A DNA stretch of 64,000 bases from Sediminibacterium sp. Gen4 (GTDB lineage: Bacteria > Bacteroidota > Bacteroidia > Chitinophagales > Chitinophagaceae). The first letter of the stretch is position 1. Each line of letters begins with the position of its first letter. This document shows positions 61,663-64,000 of the stretch, one piece after another. A program made the position numbers and the translations under genes. The stretch is taken from assembly GCA_013391385.1 (NCBI GenBank), contig JACBFI010000002.1, positions 62,001 through 126,000 on the forward strand. The letters are read 5' to 3'. A model generated the notes under the pieces. It was not told the DNA's origin. It ran no database searches and saw nothing but the letters and a program-made list of their open reading frames with translations.

Positions 61663-63501
61663 ATGTGCGGTATCGTTGGATATGTAGGCCATAGAGAAGC
61701 CTACCCAATCGTATTAAAGGGACTCAAAAGACTGGAATATCGTGGTTATGACAGTTCTGGTGTTGCCTTACTGAACAATGGCAAACTGAATGTTTACAAG
61801 AAAAAGGGTAAAGTAGCCGAAATGGAAGAAGATACTTTGGGAAAAGATGTTCATTCCCACATCGGTATTGGTCACACCCGTTGGGCAACACACGGTGAGC
61901 CCAGTGATCGCAACGCACACCCCCATTTATCACAAAGTGGCGAATTGGCCATGATCCATAATGGTATCATTGAAAACTATGCCCACATCAAACAAGAGCT
62001 CCTTGCAAAAGGATACACATTTAAAAGTGATACAGATACAGAAGTCTTATTAAACTTTATCGAAGACATCAAAATCAATAATAATTGCTCTCTTGAAGAA
62101 GCATTACGAATTGCATTGAAACGGATCGTAGGTGCATACTGTATTTTGCTGATTTCAAAAGATGATCCTGAAACCATTCTGGCAGCAAGAAAAGGTAGTC
62201 CACTCGTAATCGGCATTGGTAAAGGCGAACATTTTCTTGCCAGTGATGCTTCTCCCATTATTGAATACACCAAAGAAGTGGTGTATGTAAATGATTATGA
62301 GATCGCCATTGTTCGTCCGGATGAATTGATCTTAAAAAACCTGGGTAACGAGAAACAAACACCATTCATTACTAAGCTAGACATGGAACTAGCCGCTATT
62401 GAAAAGGGCGGTTATGATCATTTCATGCTCAAGGAAATCCATGAGCAACCGGATACTATTTTCGACTGTTTGCGCGGAAGACTACTTCCTCAAACCGGAC
62501 AGATCATTATGAGTGGTGTAGACAATCATATTGAAGCATTAAAAAATGCACAACGTATTTTGATTGTTGCCTGTGGAACCAGTTGGCATGCTGGTTTAAT
62601 CGCTGAATACCAAATTGAAGAATTATGCCGTATTCCGGTTGAAGTGGAATATGCTTCTGAATTCAGGTACAGAAATCCCGTTGTCAACAAAGGTGATGTT
62701 ATCATTGCCATATCACAAAGTGGTGAAACAGCAGATACTTTAGTGGCTTTGGAAAGTGCCAAAGAAAAAGGGGCATTCATTTTTGGGGTTGTTAATGCTG
62801 TGGGTAGTAGTATCGCCAGACTGAGTCATGCAGGTGCCTATACACATGCCGGGCCTGAAATTGGTGTGGCAAGTACCAAGGCGTTTACCGGACAATTAGC
62901 TGTGCTTACCATGATGGCATTAAAGATTGGTTATGCAAAAGGCACCATTGATGAGAAACGCTACCTCGGACTTATGAAAGAATTGGAAGCAATTCCTGAG
63001 AAAGTAAAAGAAATTCTTGCTGATACTTCGAATATCCAGCGCATAGCTGCTAAATATAAAAATGCCAGTGATTTTCTTTTCTTAGGACGGGGATACAATT
63101 TCCCTGTTGCATTAGAAGGTGCATTGAAACTGAAAGAGATTTCATATATCCATGCAGAAGGATATCCTGCAGCAGAAATGAAGCATGGTCCTATCGCCCT
63201 CGTAGATGAAAAATTACCTGTCGTATTTGTGGCAACAAAAGATTCGTACTACGAGAAAATTGTTTCCAACGTTCAGGAAATTAAAGCAAGAAAAGGAATG
63301 GTAATAGCTGTTGCAACACAAAACGACGACATCATACCCGGCATGGCAGATGATGTCATGTTTGTTCCTGATACTGATGAAGTGATTGCTCCATTATTAA
63401 GTTGCATACCACTGCAATTGCTGAGCTATTATGTGGGTGTTGAAAAAGGTCTGGATGTAGATAAGCCAAGAAACCTTGCCAAGAGTGTTACGGTTGAATA
63501 A
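61663..63501 (+). CDS. glmS: Glutamine-fructose-6-phosphate aminotransferase (isomerizing)
   Basis: 612 residues. It makes glucosamine-6-phosphate for cell wall and lipopolysaccharide. N-terminal glutaminase (1-~240) with catalytic Cys2 (MCGIVGYVG), RLEYRGYDSSGVAL and HTRWATHGEPSDRNAHPH. Two SIS domains follow (~290-420 with CGTSWHAGLIAEY and SQSGETADT; ~460-600 with GRGYNFPVALEGALKLKEISYIHAEGYPAAEMKHGP). The end is DKPRNLAKSVTVE. No glmS ribozyme-like fold is seen upstream. Confidence 0.98.
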   Translation: MCGIVGYVGHREAYPIVLKGLKRLEYRGYDSSGVALLNNGKLNVYKKKGKVAEMEEDTLGKDVHSHIGIGHTRWATHGEPSDRNAHPHLSQSGELAMIHNGIIENYAHIKQELLAKGYTFKSDTDTEVLLNFIEDIKINNNCSLEEALRIALKRIVGAYCILLISKDDPETILAARKGSPLVIGIGKGEHFLASDASPIIEYTKEVVYVNDYEIAIVRPDELILKNLGNEKQTPFITKLDMELAAIEKGGYDHFMLKEIHEQPDTIFDCLRGRLLPQTGQIIMSGVDNHIEALKNAQRILIVACGTSWHAGLIAEYQIEELCRIPVEVEYASEFRYRNPVVNKGDVIIAISQSGETADTLVALESAKEKGAFIFGVVNAVGSSIARLSHAGAYTHAGPEIGVASTKAFTGQLAVLTMMALKIGYAKGTIDEKRYLGLMKELEAIPEKVKEILADTSNIQRIAAKYKNASDFLFLGRGYNFPVALEGALKLKEISYIHAEGYPAAEMKHGPIALVDEKLPVVFVATKDSYYEKIVSNVQEIKARKGMVIAVATQNDDIIPGMADDVMFVPDTDEVIAPLLSCIPLQLLSYYVGVEKGLDVDKPRNLAKSVTVE

Positions 63502-63561
63502 AAGAGTACAATGCTGTTTCATTCTAAAATGATACGGCAGTAATGACAAATCATCTGCAAC

Positions 63562-64000
63562 ATGCCACAGAATAAAATATTAAAAACCCCATTATCGTCA
63601 CTGGGTTATCAGTTCGTCGCTGCACCTTTCTTACCAAAGGGAAAAGATGAGTATTACCTACGCAATATGCAAAACCGCAATGGTATTGTATATCGCACAC
63701 TGAATGCTTATGAAATTGAGGTTTTGGTAAGAAATCGAAATACAAGCGATGACTGGAATAAAATATTGGTGTCCGATGCTTTCAATCCTGAATTGGTAAA
63801 AAATTGCAAATTCTTTGGACTGGTTCGCATTGGTAAGCTCGAACCATTTTGTTTGGGTTTTAGTGATTTAAAAGTGCCGGTCGGACTATACAACTCCACC
63901 ATCATCAGTTGTGATTTTGGGGATAATGTATGTATTGACAATGTCAATTATTTATCGCACTATATCATAGGAAGTGAAGTTATCATTACCAATGTCAATG
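63562..64000 (+). CDS. DUF4954-family protein (N-terminal part)
   Basis: 146 residues before the right edge, no stop. ATG 63562, 60 bases after glmS. Blocks RTLNAYEIEVLVRNRNTSDDWNKILVSDAFNPELVKNCKFFGLVRIGKLE and LPVGLYNSTIISC-like segments followed by NYLSHYIIGSEV match DUF4954, a large family with left-handed beta-helix repeats as in sugar acyltransferases. Its position after glmS suggests amino-sugar metabolism; this is inference. Confidence 0.8.
   Translation, partial: MPQNKILKTPLSSLGYQFVAAPFLPKGKDEYYLRNMQNRNGIVYRTLNAYEIEVLVRNRNTSDDWNKILVSDAFNPELVKNCKFFGLVRIGKLEPFCLGFSDLKVPVGLYNSTIISCDFGDNVCIDNVNYLSHYIIGSEVIITNVN

Overview
The window is about 64 kb of a Bacteroidota chromosome, most like the Chitinophagaceae (a Sediminibacterium-type relative is my inference). 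Reasons: moderate-to-low GC, a SusC/SusD pair, a type IX secretion sorting domain, sigma/anti-sigma pairs with a fused beta-barrel, many N-terminal lipoboxes, few Shine-Dalgarno sequences, and promoters fitting the Bacteroidota TTTG / TAnnTTTG pattern. Nearly all genes look intact. I see no prophage, CRISPR array or canonical insertion sequence.

Layout. 1-401: end of a YbdK-type carboxylate-amine ligase. 571-3783: an ECF sigma factor, a membrane-anchored beta-barrel protein and a lipoprotein, with two matching candidate ECF promoters. 3830-7644 (minus strand): secreted protein, peptide deformylase, RuvX, UbiA-type prenyltransferase, SpoU RNA methylase. 7809-12142: M28 peptidase and MutS. 12232-13413: acyltransferase-like membrane protein. 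13479-14333: tRNA-Asp followed by two tandem GIY-YIG endonuclease genes and two broken copies of the tRNA 3' end. 14460-16449: accA and dapA. 16658-21068: phosphoesterase and a second ECF sigma operon with lipoproteins. 21245-29372: T9SS-secreted beta-helix protein and a SusC/SusD pair. 29449-33865: cell-surface polysaccharide genes. 33912-40213: hisG-hisD-hisC-(sugar dehydrogenase-cytochrome c)-hisB, preceded by a histidine attenuator with a leader peptide. 40291-52258: carbohydrate and peptide breakdown (GH16, S9 peptidase, TlpA thioredoxin, lactonase, MFS transporter, trehalase, GH1). 52395-57119: bestrophin, response regulator, SET protein, MgtE. 57265-60849: PepSY protein and siderophore-type TonB receptor. 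60956-64000: acetyltransferase, glmS and the start of a DUF4954 protein.

The most unusual content lies between the genes. (1) tRNA-Asp is followed by tandem units of about 370 bp, each a tRNA 3' fragment, a terminator and a GIY-YIG gene. This is the layout left by element integration into a tRNA 3' end. (2) A 16-residue leader peptide with five histidines sits in front of competing terminator and antiterminator hairpins upstream of hisG. (3) Long intergenic palindromes are built from imperfect 7-nt or about 10-nt units and recur at nine gene junctions. (4) A 19-nt palindrome recurs at three junctions. All positions and motifs were read by eye; no database search was run.
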